From Candidatus Poribacteria bacterium (GTDB lineage Bacteria > Poribacteria > WGA-4E > WGA-3G), in assembly GCA_958295945.1 (NCBI GenBank), contig OY282386.1, positions 3,280,204-3,344,203 of the forward strand: a stretch of DNA of 64,000 nucleotides, in the 5' to 3' direction. Under the pieces are notes generated by a model. The model did no database searches and had not been told where the DNA came from. It saw only the letters and a list, made by a program, of their open reading frames with translations. Positions within the stretch are counted from its first letter, which is position 1. The number at the start of each line of letters is the position of its first letter. This document shows positions 1 to 9,895 of the stretch, piece by piece. The position numbers were made by a program, and so were the translations under genes.

Positions 1-1337
1 TATTGCTAACATTGTCAGCATCCGCTGAAGAAGCTAAGGTGTTTAGTCTTGAAGATAGTCTACAAATTGCAAAACAGAACAATCTTACTATTCAGGTAGC
101 TGAACAAAACTTACAATCTGCTGAAGCACAAATCAGTACTGCCCGCGCTACAATGCTACCAAGACTTTCTGCAAATGGAAACTATACATATTTTAAAGAT
201 GTACAAAAATCAGTAATTCAAGCAGAGGGAGGTTTTGGGTTTCCTATACCTGGCGAAAACATGGATGAAATGTTGACACCGAGTGTAGATAATGAGACTG
301 AACTGATTGAATTGGAGTTTGGGGCACATCATAATGTTCAAGGTACAGTCAATTTAACACAACCTGTTTTCGCATGGGGACGCTACTACTACGGTTACCA
401 AGCAGCAAAACTTCAATACGAAGCAACGCAAAAAGAACTAAACGCTGCTTATGAAAAACTCCGTATGGATGTAATTGAGGCATTCTATCGTGTGTTGATA
501 GCACAAGAACTCGTGGCAGTGGCAGAACAAAGTGTTGAATTAGTAAAAAAGCAACTTGGTATTGCGGAAACATCTTTTGATGCTGGTGTTACAACTAATT
601 TTGATGTCCTGCGGGCAAACGTCCAACTTGCAAATGCTGAATCACAATTAATTCGTGCCAAAAACGGAGTCAAAACAGCACAAAACTTATACAAAACCTT
701 ACTTAACCTACCACTTTCTGACGAGATTTCTGTTGAAGGTTCTTTTGAAATAACTGAAGTCCAAGTTCAACTGAACGAATTAATTAACTCGGCTTTGGAA
801 ACACGTCCAGAAATCAACAGATCTCAACTGAACGAACAAGCAGGTCAAAAGCAACTGAGTGTCGCGAAGACTCGCCGCCTTCCTGATCTCGCCTTTTTTT
901 CAAACTACCAAATTTCCCATAGCGAAAGACTTACGGAAATGAACCGAATCTGGAGTCTAGGTCTGCAAATCAATATACCTATTTTTGATGGATTTGCTTC
1001 TCGAGCGGGTGTAAAACAGAGCGAATCGGTTCTAAAGCAGCTTCAATTGGGCACTAAACAGGTTATGTCGGCTGTTGAGTTTGAGGTGCGCAATACCTAT
1101 CTCGCCTTGCTTGAAGCAAAAGCTCTCATTGATGTCCAGCGTGAAACCGTTACACAAGCAGAAGAAAGTGTTCGTATTGCAAACCTGCAATTTAAGAACG
1201 GTATGATTACGACTGTAGGACTGACTGACACACAACTCGCATTGATGCAGGCAAAAGTTAATCGCCTACAAGCACAACACGACTATGTTGTGGGTTTAGC
1301 ACGACTGGAGAAAGCAATAGGACAAAAAATAGAATAG
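1..1337 (+). CDS. TolC-family outer-membrane efflux protein (5' end outside window)
   Basis: This is an outer-membrane channel subunit of a tripartite efflux pump. The first visible residues (LLTLSASAEEAKVFSLEDS) look like the tail of a signal peptide followed by the usual TolC opening (sLedsLqiAkqNNltiq), so the true start lies left of the window and the TTG at position 3 is unlikely to be it. The 444 residues show the two internal OEP repeats: long helices rich in Ala, Gln and Glu, with Asn-Leu-Pro-Leu turns and an N-terminal beta strand containing FAWGRYYYG. Adaptor and pump genes follow on the same strand after 75 bases, giving the classical order of an efflux operon. The substrate cannot be told from the sequence. 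Confidence 0.9.
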   Translation, partial: LLTLSASAEEAKVFSLEDSLQIAKQNNLTIQVAEQNLQSAEAQISTARATMLPRLSANGNYTYFKDVQKSVIQAEGGFGFPIPGENMDEMLTPSVDNETELIELEFGAHHNVQGTVNLTQPVFAWGRYYYGYQAAKLQYEATQKELNAAYEKLRMDVIEAFYRVLIAQELVAVAEQSVELVKKQLGIAETSFDAGVTTNFDVLRANVQLANAESQLIRAKNGVKTAQNLYKTLLNLPLSDEISVEGSFEITEVQVQLNELINSALETRPEINRSQLNEQAGQKQLSVAKTRRLPDLAFFSNYQISHSERLTEMNRIWSLGLQINIPIFDGFASRAGVKQSESVLKQLQLGTKQVMSAVEFEVRNTYLALLEAKALIDVQRETVTQAEESVRIANLQFKNGMITTVGLTDTQLALMQAKVNRLQAQHDYVVGLARLEKAIGQKIE

Positions 1338-1412
1338 GCATCTCTTACCTAAGAGATACTAATCAGACATGAAGGTGGATATTTATCTATCATTGGAAGG
1401 AGAATTAGACAA

Positions 1413-3020
1413 TTGAAAAGACTTTGGATTGGCATTATCGTAATCGCAGTAATCGCAGTAATCGCAATGTTCCGATTCTTGAAACCTGAAAAACCTGCAA
1501 TTGAAGCCACAGATCAAACTGATGTTTCTAAACCTGTAGAAATTAAAAAAGCCAAACGTGGAGAGATTCGCTCGGAACTCCAGTTGTCAGGAACAATAGA
1601 AGCAGCATCGCATGTGAGGGTAATACCCAAAATCTCTGGACGTATTATTTCCCTTTCTGTAAATGAGGGGGACCGTGTCAAAAAAGGCCGTTCACTTGCT
1701 GTCATTGAACATGAGGAGTTAACACTTGCGGTAGAACAAGCAGAAGCAACCCTTGAATCTGCTGAGATTGGATACTCTCAGGCACAGCAACTTGCCGAAG
1801 TGCGCGTGCATTCACAGGTCGCGCAGGCAAAAGCACAACTCATGGCTGCCGAAGTATCATTACAACAGGTCCAAGAACTTGCCAAAATTCGAACGGATAC
1901 GCAAATAGATCAAGCTGAAGCAGGTTTAAAATCCCTTGTGGCAAATTTGGAAAAAATCAAAACTGGGGCGCGCGATGAAGACCGTCGTCAGGCTGAAGCA
2001 GGTTTGAATCAAGCGAAGGCGAACCTGCTCAATGCCCAAAATAACTATGCACGTATGAAGCAACTTTTCAAAAACGGAGCAATAAGCCAGCAATCGTTAG
2101 AGAACAGTCAGACACAATTAGATATTGTTACTGCTCAACATAAAATTGCTGCCGAACAAGTTCAACTTATTGATAACGGCGCGCGGGAAGAAGATATTCA
2201 GGCAATGGAAGCGCAGGTCGAACAAGCAAAGGCTGCTCTTAGACTCGCACAAGCCCAAGCCACTACAAAAACATGGGAAAAAGATATCGCATTGGCACAA
2301 GCACAAGTTGAAACAGCACAAGCTGGCCTTATATCAGTAAAAGCATTAGAAAAAGCAAAAAGTTGGGAAGCAGAGATTACGACTGCAAAAACTACACGTA
2401 CACAAGCGAACATCGCCCTTAAACTTGCCAATAAACGACTTAGAGATGCCACAATTGAAGCACCTATTGATGGTGTAGTCTCACAACGTTTCTTAGATTT
2501 AGGTGGAATGGCAGCACCAACAGCACCATTATTTGAAATCGTAAATATTGACACAGTCAAAGCCACAACAGAAGTTATCGAAGTTCATTTGAGTCAATTG
2601 GCATTGAATCAACAAGCATCAATCAATATTGATGGAATCAATACTCCGATTGAAGGTACAATCACATATATCAGTCCAACGTTACAGCCGATGCAGCGTA
2701 CTGCAAAGGTTGAATTTCAGATTGATAACCCTGGAAGCATGCTCAAACCAGGAATGTTTGCTAAAGTCACCGTGCCTGTTGAAGTGCGCTCAGACGTAAT
2801 TTTAGTCCCACGAGTTTCACTTATTGAAGATTCTGGCACTAAAACGCAAAATGTTTTCGTAGTTGAAGCGGGTTTGAGCCAACGTCGTCCTGTGGAAATA
2901 GGACTCTCTCGTGGTGGTGAGGTGGAAATACGCGACGGACTGAATGAAGGAGACTCTGTCATTGTTGCTGGACAGCATTCTCTCAAAGTAGGAGAAAGTG
3001 TCACGGTTGTTAATCCTTGA
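1413..3020 (+). CDS. RND efflux periplasmic adaptor (HlyD/MFP family)
   Basis: This is a membrane-fusion protein linking the inner-membrane pump to the TolC channel. The start is TTG, supported by GGAAGGAGA about ten bases upstream; no ATG fits as well. Residues 1-20 form one membrane anchor, then a lipoyl half-motif (VRVIPKISGRIISLSVNEGD), a coiled-coil hairpin of roughly 230 residues (about 105-340), the second lipoyl half (DATIEAPIDGVVSQRFLDLG) and a beta-barrel/MP domain. At 535 residues it is longer than typical RND adaptors of about 370-400; the extra length lies in the hairpin. The phrase GARxED followed by an Ala/Gln-rich heptad stretch occurs twice, suggesting duplication within the coil. 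Confidence 0.9.
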   Translation: MKRLWIGIIVIAVIAVIAMFRFLKPEKPAIEATDQTDVSKPVEIKKAKRGEIRSELQLSGTIEAASHVRVIPKISGRIISLSVNEGDRVKKGRSLAVIEHEELTLAVEQAEATLESAEIGYSQAQQLAEVRVHSQVAQAKAQLMAAEVSLQQVQELAKIRTDTQIDQAEAGLKSLVANLEKIKTGARDEDRRQAEAGLNQAKANLLNAQNNYARMKQLFKNGAISQQSLENSQTQLDIVTAQHKIAAEQVQLIDNGAREEDIQAMEAQVEQAKAALRLAQAQATTKTWEKDIALAQAQVETAQAGLISVKALEKAKSWEAEITTAKTTRTQANIALKLANKRLRDATIEAPIDGVVSQRFLDLGGMAAPTAPLFEIVNIDTVKATTEVIEVHLSQLALNQQASINIDGINTPIEGTITYISPTLQPMQRTAKVEFQIDNPGSMLKPGMFAKVTVPVEVRSDVILVPRVSLIEDSGTKTQNVFVVEAGLSQRRPVEIGLSRGGEVEIRDGLNEGDSVIVAGQHSLKVGESVTVVNP

Positions 3021-3078
3021 CATATTGAATGCTTATACCGAGAATACGTAAAGACTGATTGCAACAAAAATTTTTACT

Positions 3079-3084
3079 AAGGAG
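3079..3084 (+). promoter_or_regulatory. Ribosome binding site deciding the RND pump start
   Basis: AAGGAG stands 13 bases before the ATG at 3098. The in-frame TTG at 3059 has no such site, so 3098 is preferred as the pump start. Confidence 0.6.
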
Positions 3085-3097
3085 AAATTTAGCAAAA

Positions 3098-6000
3098 ATG
3101 TCCATTCCAAAAATGTCAGTGAACAACCCAGTATTAGCAAATATGCTGATGATTCTTATTATTATATTTGGTTTGTATGCATGGATTACACTACCGAGAG
3201 AACTGACCCCAGAAATTGCGTTACAGAGTGCAACGGTTACAACATTATATCCTGGTGCATCTCCAGAGGAGGTGGAAAAACTTATATCTGCTCCAATCGA
3301 GGATGCTATTGAGGAAAATGTCAATAAAATCAATCTAATGCTTTCTACTTCATCGGAAGGCAGGTCAATTATTACAATTGATTTTGATGAGATGAGCAAT
3401 CGTGAATTTGATAAAGAGATGGAGAATCTACGCACTGCTGTTGAAGGTGTAAATGACTTACCCGAGGAAATATTAGACGATCCCAAAGTGGTGGAATTGG
3501 ATGTTGCTTCCGGTTTTCCAATGTTGACTATAGTCGTCGGTGGTAGTATTTCTGAGGCACAGATGCGAGATATTTCTGAAGAACTGAAAGATGAGATCTT
3601 AGAAATCAAAAATATCGCATCCGTACAAATTGCAGGACTACGTGAAAGGGAAATTTGGATTGAAGTAAACCCCGATCGATTGAAAGCCTATAATCTTCCT
3701 ATAGCAGCCATTAACAGGGCTCTGCAAGTGGGAAATATCAATTTACCTGCCGGTACATTGGAAATCGGTAATACAGAGTTTATGGTCAGAACAATGGGAG
3801 AATTCACCAATCCAGACTACATTGGGAATACCATTATTAGTGTCCAACCATCCGGCACACCGATCCGACTTCAAGATGTCGCAACAGTATCTGATACTTA
3901 CGAAGAAGCACGGACCCTATCTCGTATTGATGGTGAATCCTCAATTAGTTTAAGTGTACAGAAAAAGAAAGAGGGTAACACTATTTCATTGGTTGCAGAA
4001 CTTCGTGATTTAGTTGAAAGACATAAAGATAATCTACCTGACGGTGCTGTTTTAACACCTGTCAACGACTATTCGGTCATCCTAAAAGAACGGTTGGGAA
4101 TCCTTGAGACGAATGCTGTATTTGGACTCATTCTTGTTATATTGATGCTATTTCTTTTTATTGGATGGCGTAATGCATTATTTGCTGCACTCGGGATTCC
4201 AGTTGCGTTTATGGCGACATTTTGGTTCATGTCAATAGCAGGTTACACACTGAGTGGTGTAGCACTGTTTGGTCTTATTTTGGTCGTTGGTATTGTCGTT
4301 GATGATGCAATTGTTGTCATTGAAAACACATATCGGCACATTGAAAGAGGAGAATCTCCAAAGGTTGCTGCGATTCGCGGCGCAGAGGAAGTAGGTTGGC
4401 CGGTCTTGGCTGCAAGTTTGACAACAATTGGCGCATTTGGTCCACTCATGTTTATGTCCGGTGTTTCAGGACAGTTTATGCGAATCGTTCCTATAATGGC
4501 GATTATCGTTTTAGTTGCGTCACTTTTTGAAGTCTTTGTTATTCTTCCAGCACACGTATCAGAATGGGGAAAAGCAAGAATACAGACAGGTCGAAGCAAT
4601 CTTGAATCTCTGCGAACGAGGTCAAGAAATATTTTCAGTCTCACGATCATCATCGCAGGATTCTTTGCGTGGTTTGCCACGATTTTTGACATCATCCGAA
4701 GAAGATATGTCAGAATCCTAAAGCTTACAATACGAAGAAGATATGTTTTTGTAAGTAGTGTCATCTTGATTGGCATGGTTACATGTGTAGGGGCATTTTT
4801 TGTTCTTGACAAAGAACTCTTTCCGGGTGAAGATTTTCCCCAATTCTATGTCAAAGCAGAGATGCCGCCATCCTACGGTATTCAGGAGACAACAGCTGTA
4901 ATCGCTCAACTTGAAGATGCAGCAAAGAAACTCCCAGAAACCGAGATCGCTGCAATTGTAAGCAATATCGGTTTACATACACCTACTGCCGGACTAATAG
5001 AAGGCATTACATACGGATCAAATTTTGGAGAACTTATCATTGAGCTTGTCCCAAAACAGGAACGGACACGGAATACCGACCAGATTATTGCTTCACTACG
5101 TGAAAACACTACCAATATAAGTGGCATTGAAGAACTCAATTTTGTCAAACTTCAAGGTGGACCACCACAAGGACAAGATGTTGAGGTGAAGGTAAAAGGA
5201 ACACATTTTTCACAGTTAGTTGAAATTGCAGATCGATTGAAAGTGACATTAGGTGAAATTGATGGCGTTGAAGATATCAGGGATGATTTCCGAATTGGTA
5301 AATCTGAATTACGAATCTATCTAAAACCTGAAAAAGCAGCACTGTTTGGCATGACTACTATGCAAGTTGCTCAGACTGTTCGTAATGCAATTGAAGGTGC
5401 GAAAGCCACAACCTATCGTGAAGCGGATGAAGCGATTGATGTCGTTGTCAAATATAGGGAAGACCGTCTACAAACAATCGCGGAACTGAAAGATTTATTG
5501 ATCACAACGCCTACAGGAGCGATTATTCCACTAAAAGATGTAGCAGTTATTGCTGAGGAAAAAGGGTATGCGGATATAAGAAGGTTTGAAGGGGAACGTG
5601 CTATTACTGTATACGCATCTGTTGATAGAACAAAAACTTCTCCCTTCCAAGTCAATCAAATCCTCATGAGTTCTTTTGCAGATATTGAGTCATTATATCC
5701 AGGATATAGACTTGATTTTCGTGGTGTATTTGACGAAATACGGGAATCATTCTCAGAATTATGGAAGCTCTTTATTGTTGGTGTCCTTGTCATCTATGTG
5801 ATATTAGGTGCACAATTCAAATCGTTTACACAACCGGTAATTATCTTGTTTGCTGTGCCGTTTGGAATGATAGGTGCTATGGTTGGGTTGCTCTTTTCCA
5901 ATGCCACACTTAGCATGGTTGCGATGTTTGGTATAGTCGCACTTGCAGGAATTGTGGTTAACGACTCTATTGTGTTAATTGATTTCATCAACAAATACCG

Positions 6001-6325
6001 TGCACTCGGTTTCAACAGATGGTATGCTATACTAAAGGGTGGAAGTATCCGTTTACGACCAATCATTCTTACTTCATTGACAACGATATTCGGACTCACT
6101 CCGATGTCACTTGGATTTGGTGGAAAATCTCCTATATGGACACCTATGGCAAATACAATTATCTTCGGTCTTGCATTTGCAACGCTTATGACACTGTTTG
6201 TCATGCCATCTTTATATGCTATCACGACTGATATAGGTAATGTATTTCGGAAAAAGACAGAGGAAGGATATGACACTGTTTCTGACAGAGATATGTTAGG
6301 TGCTGCCGTCCCTGCTGATGATTAG
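3098..6325 (+). CDS. RND-family efflux permease
   Basis: This is the inner-membrane proton-driven pump of the tripartite system. The 1075-residue protein has the AcrB-like plan: TM1 near the start (NPVLANMLMILIIIFGLYAW), a large periplasmic loop, a TM2-6 cluster, a second loop and TM8-12. The TM4 motif GIVVDDAIVVIEN carries the paired aspartates (residues 402-403) used for proton relay in the family, and the second half has the equivalent GIVVNDSIVLIDF. Loop sequences such as TTLYPGASPEEVE and ADIRRFEGERAITVYASVD are typical. Cargo is unknown; the family moves drugs, bile salts, lipids or metals. It is the last gene of the operon. Confidence 0.92.
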   Translation: MSIPKMSVNNPVLANMLMILIIIFGLYAWITLPRELTPEIALQSATVTTLYPGASPEEVEKLISAPIEDAIEENVNKINLMLSTSSEGRSIITIDFDEMSNREFDKEMENLRTAVEGVNDLPEEILDDPKVVELDVASGFPMLTIVVGGSISEAQMRDISEELKDEILEIKNIASVQIAGLREREIWIEVNPDRLKAYNLPIAAINRALQVGNINLPAGTLEIGNTEFMVRTMGEFTNPDYIGNTIISVQPSGTPIRLQDVATVSDTYEEARTLSRIDGESSISLSVQKKKEGNTISLVAELRDLVERHKDNLPDGAVLTPVNDYSVILKERLGILETNAVFGLILVILMLFLFIGWRNALFAALGIPVAFMATFWFMSIAGYTLSGVALFGLILVVGIVVDDAIVVIENTYRHIERGESPKVAAIRGAEEVGWPVLAASLTTIGAFGPLMFMSGVSGQFMRIVPIMAIIVLVASLFEVFVILPAHVSEWGKARIQTGRSNLESLRTRSRNIFSLTIIIAGFFAWFATIFDIIRRRYVRILKLTIRRRYVFVSSVILIGMVTCVGAFFVLDKELFPGEDFPQFYVKAEMPPSYGIQETTAVIAQLEDAAKKLPETEIAAIVSNIGLHTPTAGLIEGITYGSNFGELIIELVPKQERTRNTDQIIASLRENTTNISGIEELNFVKLQGGPPQGQDVEVKVKGTHFSQLVEIADRLKVTLGEIDGVEDIRDDFRIGKSELRIYLKPEKAALFGMTTMQVAQTVRNAIEGAKATTYREADEAIDVVVKYREDRLQTIAELKDLLITTPTGAIIPLKDVAVIAEEKGYADIRRFEGERAITVYASVDRTKTSPFQVNQILMSSFADIESLYPGYRLDFRGVFDEIRESFSELWKLFIVGVLVIYVILGAQFKSFTQPVIILFAVPFGMIGAMVGLLFSNATLSMVAMFGIVALAGIVVNDSIVLIDFINKYRALGFNRWYAILKGGSIRLRPIILTSLTTIFGLTPMSLGFGGKSPIWTPMANTIIFGLAFATLMTLFVMPSLYAITTDIGNVFRKKTEEGYDTVSDRDMLGAAVPADD

Positions 6326-6398
6326 AATTACATAAGGTAAAAATAGTTTCCCTATGTCGAACTGACCGAGATATAATTTGCAAAATGGAGATATTATA

Positions 6399-7682
6399 AT
6401 GGCAACATTAGAAGGCTTCAGAGTGCGAAATTTTGGTGTGCTTAAAGATGTTACGCTTGGTCGCCTATGGGACAGACGGAAAGAAGAAGCACTGACTCCA
6501 ATGACTGCGATTATCGGAAAAAATGGAGTCGGTAAGAGCACATTATTTGATGCTTTCGGTTTCTTATCCGATGCTCTCAACTTTAATAATGTTGAAGAAG
6601 CATGTAATGCACGCGGACGCGGCGGCTTTGACAGAATTCGAACACAAGGGACAACAGACCCTATTGAATTTGATGTGTACTATAGAGAACACTGGAATTC
6701 CAGACCGATTACATACCAAATTGCTATCACAACAGATAAATTTGGATATCCGTATGTACTCCGTGAACGTTTTCGACAAAGACGAAGAGGACAGACGCGT
6801 GGTTGGCCTTTCTCCTTCTTAATTCTTAATAACGGAAGCGGTATAGCATGGAAAGGTGAACAAGTCGGTATACAATTTGTTGAAATTGAAGATCTGGATG
6901 ATTTTGATCTTTTTAAGGCATTGACAGAAGATGAGGAATCTGGACATACAGAGGAAATAGAAATGGATGACCTACGAAGACTTAGTATAACTACACTTGG
7001 TGCTTTGAAGCAGCATCCAAGAATCTCAGCTTTTCGCAGGTTTATTGAAGGGTGGTATCTCAGTTACTTCACCCCGGATGCTGCACGTAGTCTACCAATG
7101 GCAGGACCACAAAAACAACTTAATACACAGGGAGACAATCTTGGAAACGTTGTGCAATACATAAAACGTGAACACCGAGAAAGATTCGAAACTATTTTGA
7201 GAAACATTGCTGACAAAATACCTGGAATAAACCAAATTGATACAGAAGACACTAATGATGGCAGACTACTACTAAAGTTTAACGATAAAGGATTTCAAGA
7301 CCCATTTTATGCTCAACAGATGTCCGACGGGACACTCAAGATATTTGCCTATCTCCTAATGCTTGAAGATCCAAACCCACCGCCATTCCTCTGTATTGAG
7401 GAACCAGAAAATGCCTTGTACCATAAACTTTTAGAAATTCTTGCTACCGAATTTCGAGAACATGCAACGAGGCGTAAAGGCGGATCACAGGTTTTTGTTA
7501 CAACACATCAGCCATACTTAGTTGATGCGTTAGATCCAAAAGAAGTATGGATTCTTGAAAAAGGAGAAGATGGGTTTTCGAAAATTCGGAGAGCAAGTGA
7601 AGATCCTCTTGTAAATAATCTTGTTGAAGAAGGTTTGCCTTTAGGTGGACTCTGGTACAGTGATTATCTGGATCCGAGGTGA
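6399..7682 (+). CDS. AAA family ATPase, SMC/OLD-like (AAA_21 type)
   Basis: This is a 427-residue P-loop ATPase of the ABC/SMC-like clade seen in defence and DNA-repair modules. The Walker A motif GKNGVGKST is at residues 40-48, an ABC-like signature region follows at QQMSDGTLK, and Walker B with two acidic residues (PPFLCIEEPEN) is near 334-335. The H-loop region VFVTTHQPYLVDAL follows. The start ATG has GGAG eight bases upstream; an upstream in-frame TTG is less likely. The next gene begins on the stop codon (TGATG), so the two are translationally coupled. The partner is a Toprim-like DUF4276 protein, a split version of the OLD nuclease or RloA/RloB arrangement. A defence role is inference. 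Confidence 0.85.
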   Translation: MATLEGFRVRNFGVLKDVTLGRLWDRRKEEALTPMTAIIGKNGVGKSTLFDAFGFLSDALNFNNVEEACNARGRGGFDRIRTQGTTDPIEFDVYYREHWNSRPITYQIAITTDKFGYPYVLRERFRQRRRGQTRGWPFSFLILNNGSGIAWKGEQVGIQFVEIEDLDDFDLFKALTEDEESGHTEEIEMDDLRRLSITTLGALKQHPRISAFRRFIEGWYLSYFTPDAARSLPMAGPQKQLNTQGDNLGNVVQYIKREHRERFETILRNIADKIPGINQIDTEDTNDGRLLLKFNDKGFQDPFYAQQMSDGTLKIFAYLLMLEDPNPPPFLCIEEPENALYHKLLEILATEFREHATRRKGGSQVFVTTHQPYLVDALDPKEVWILEKGEDGFSKIRRASEDPLVNNLVEEGLPLGGLWYSDYLDPR

Positions 7683-8335
7683 TGATGCACTTTGAGATAT
7701 TGGTTGAAGATAAATCTGGTGAGAAAATGCTTAATATTTTATTGCCATTGATTATCGGTGAGCAACATACATATCAGATTCATTCGTATAAAGGAATTGG
7801 TCATATACCTAAGAATCTTAAGAGCAGGACAGCTGTAAGTAAACGCATTTTACTTAATCAACTTCCAAGGCTGCTCAGAGGATATGGTAACACATTTTCC
7901 AAATATCCTTTGAACTATCAAGCAGTTGTAGTTGTTATTTGCGATTTGGATAATGAATGTTTAAAATCATTTAGACAAGAACTCTTTAGTGTTCTGGATA
8001 CTTGTAAACCAAAACCAGAGACACGATTCTGTATTGCCGTAGAAGAAGGTGAAGCATGGCTGCTTGGTGATATCACTGCAATTAAGAAGGTGTATCTCAA
8101 TGCTAATGACAAATTTCTGAATGGTTATCAAAATGACGCTATCTGCGGAACATGGGAACTTCTGGCTGATGCAATCTATGTTGGAGGGGCAGAAAAATTG
8201 AAAAACCAACCTTGGAATGTCATCGGTAGGATAAAGTCAGAATGGGCAGAACAGATAACCCCACATTTAGACATAGACAGAAATAAATCACCCAGTTTCT
8301 GTTATTTTCGTGACAAGATTCGTGAACTAATCTGA
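7682..8335 (+). CDS. DUF4276-like putative Toprim nuclease partner
   Basis: This 217-residue protein overlaps the ATPase stop codon by one base. The N-terminus (MMHFEILVEDKSGEKML) carries the early acidic residue expected in Toprim folds. A hydrophobic strand ending in DLDNE (VVVVICDLDNE) supplies a DxD pair, followed by a strand and AVEEGEAWLLGD with further acids. This pattern fits the DUF4276/RloB group that accompanies AAA ATPases in restriction-linked loci. I infer metal-dependent nucleic-acid cleavage controlled by the ATPase. The C-terminal third has aromatic and lysine-rich helices with no motif I recognise. GTG at 7679 and ATG at 7685 are alternative starts. Confidence 0.7.
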   Translation: MMHFEILVEDKSGEKMLNILLPLIIGEQHTYQIHSYKGIGHIPKNLKSRTAVSKRILLNQLPRLLRGYGNTFSKYPLNYQAVVVVICDLDNECLKSFRQELFSVLDTCKPKPETRFCIAVEEGEAWLLGDITAIKKVYLNANDKFLNGYQNDAICGTWELLADAIYVGGAEKLKNQPWNVIGRIKSEWAEQITPHLDIDRNKSPSFCYFRDKIRELI

Positions 8336-8378
8336 AGATTTGTAAAAAAGACTATATGAAACAGTATGAGGGATCAAT

Positions 8379-9338
8379 ATGAAAATTGCTTTTATTGGTG
8401 TTGGTGGTATTGCTGGAAATTACCGTGGAAGTCTCAGACGTTTGCAGCGTCCTATTGCTGCAATATGCGATATCAACGCAGATCGCGCTGAATCTGTTGC
8501 CAGTGATGAAAACGCAACAGCATACATAGACCATCAAGATATGCTACAGAAAGAAAATCCAGACGTGGTTTTTACATGTATTCCTCCTGGCGCACACACC
8601 ACACAAGTTGCTGATGCTGCGAAATCAGGGGCTGCAGTCTTTGTCGCAAAACCTGTCGCACAGGATTTGACTACAGGCAAAAACGCTCGTGATGCAATCG
8701 CAGAGTCAGGTGTCATCAATCAAGTCGGATATATGGCGCGGTATAGTGACATCACTGACAAAGCCAAAGAGTTAATCGGAGATAGAGAACTTTCAATGGG
8801 GATTGGCAGATTTCTCGCGCGGATGGGAGCAAGTCATCCTTGGTGGGGGAAATTTGATGTATCCATTGGACAAATGGTTGAACAGACAACTCACGTATTT
8901 GATCTAATCCGCTATTTCTTAGGAGATGTTGAGACTGTCCAAGCATTCGGCATCAAAGGTGTATCTGGTAATATTGCTGACTTTGAGGAGTGTACTGTCT
9001 GTAATCTGAAGTTTACGAGTGGAGCCGTAGCAAGCATTACAAGTACTTGTGTGGCGCGTGCACATGAGAGTTTTGCAACAGAATTGGTTGGGGATGATAT
9101 CTATCTCAAACTTACACACGATTTAGGTATGCGCGGACAGATAGCTGGTGAAGGTGTAGAATATACCGGTTCTGAAGCAGGATATTTCCGTCAGGTGGAG
9201 CAGTTTGTCAAAGCCGTTGAATCAAATGATCAGAGTATGGTTCGTTCATCTTATGCTGATGCATATAAGACGCTCGCTGTTACACTTGCAGCCAATCGTT
9301 CGTTAGAGTCAGGACAGGTTGAGCAGGTTATTGAATAA
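8379..9338 (+). CDS. Gfo/Idh/MocA family oxidoreductase
   Basis: This is a probable NAD(P)-dependent sugar or inositol dehydrogenase of 319 residues. The N-terminal Rossmann fold begins MKIAFIGVGGIAGNYRG, and the conserved nucleotide-site motif is represented by FVAKPVAQD (usually EKP). The C-terminal alpha/beta domain contains GQMVEQTTHVFDLIRYFLGDVETV, where the histidine is the family's usual catalytic candidate. GAGGG lies nine bases before the ATG. The gene stands alone between two ATPase-nuclease modules and points toward the second. The substrate is not predictable; EKP changed to AKP is a small departure from the family consensus. Confidence 0.88.
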   Translation: MKIAFIGVGGIAGNYRGSLRRLQRPIAAICDINADRAESVASDENATAYIDHQDMLQKENPDVVFTCIPPGAHTTQVADAAKSGAAVFVAKPVAQDLTTGKNARDAIAESGVINQVGYMARYSDITDKAKELIGDRELSMGIGRFLARMGASHPWWGKFDVSIGQMVEQTTHVFDLIRYFLGDVETVQAFGIKGVSGNIADFEECTVCNLKFTSGAVASITSTCVARAHESFATELVGDDIYLKLTHDLGMRGQIAGEGVEYTGSEAGYFRQVEQFVKAVESNDQSMVRSSYADAYKTLAVTLAANRSLESGQVEQVIE

Positions 9339-9376
9339 ACATCAATAATAATGATAGTGGTATAAAGTTAACAATT

Positions 9377-9895
9377 TCACCGTTTTATAGATTTCTTAAT
9401 TGCTTCTGCTATATTACCTTGATAGCCGCAAGTTGTTGTGTTAATTGTAAAGTTATCGCTTCGAAAAATTATTCTTGATGTTCTTAGTTGGTCATACTGT
9501 GTCTTATCCAATCCATTGTGAACTAAGATAGGTATCAAATCAATCTTGATATTTTTGGGTGTAAAATCATCAACGATTCGAGCTCCTTCTTGCAATTGTG
9601 CCAGAACATCTGAAGCCTTTACATCTCCACTTTTGAGTTCCAGCGGAACACCTACGAGGATATCCTGTATGTCGTCAATGTAAAAAAGCACATAATCACA
9701 TTGATTTGTTGAAGCACTTGCTGGAGGGGAGGCAAGATCAACATCCAAGATTACCCTTTTAGATGGAATGTTTGCCATAGATATTCTGCAACCGCTTTTT
9801 CTATATGATGTTGCTTCCCTATTACCTACATTTTGACGAATCTCCTCAAGAATTTCAATCTGATTCACGACTACCTCAATCTCTTTGCTTCTCAT
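9377..9895 (-). CDS. Putative PD-(D/E)XK nuclease partnered with an ATPase
   Basis: This is a 172-residue protein I cannot assign to a named family. It contains an arrangement typical of PD-(D/E)XK nucleases: an Asp at about residue 67 in a hydrophobic strand (CDYVLFYIDD), then VPLELKSGD with Glu86 and Lys88, and a following helix with Gln (VLAQLQEGARIVDDF). The start at 9895 is the ATG closest to the neighbour's stop; the reading frame stays open upstream to 9946. It overlaps the 3' end of the ATPase gene by 20 bases, so the two are co-expressed. The likely role is the effector nuclease of a two-gene system; this is inference from motif and position. Confidence 0.55.
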   Translation of the reverse strand: MRSKEIEVVVNQIEILEEIRQNVGNREATSYRKSGCRISMANIPSKRVILDVDLASPPASASTNQCDYVLFYIDDIQDILVGVPLELKSGDVKASDVLAQLQEGARIVDDFTPKNIKIDLIPILVHNGLDKTQYDQLRTSRIIFRSDNFTINTTTCGYQGNIAEAIKKSIKR

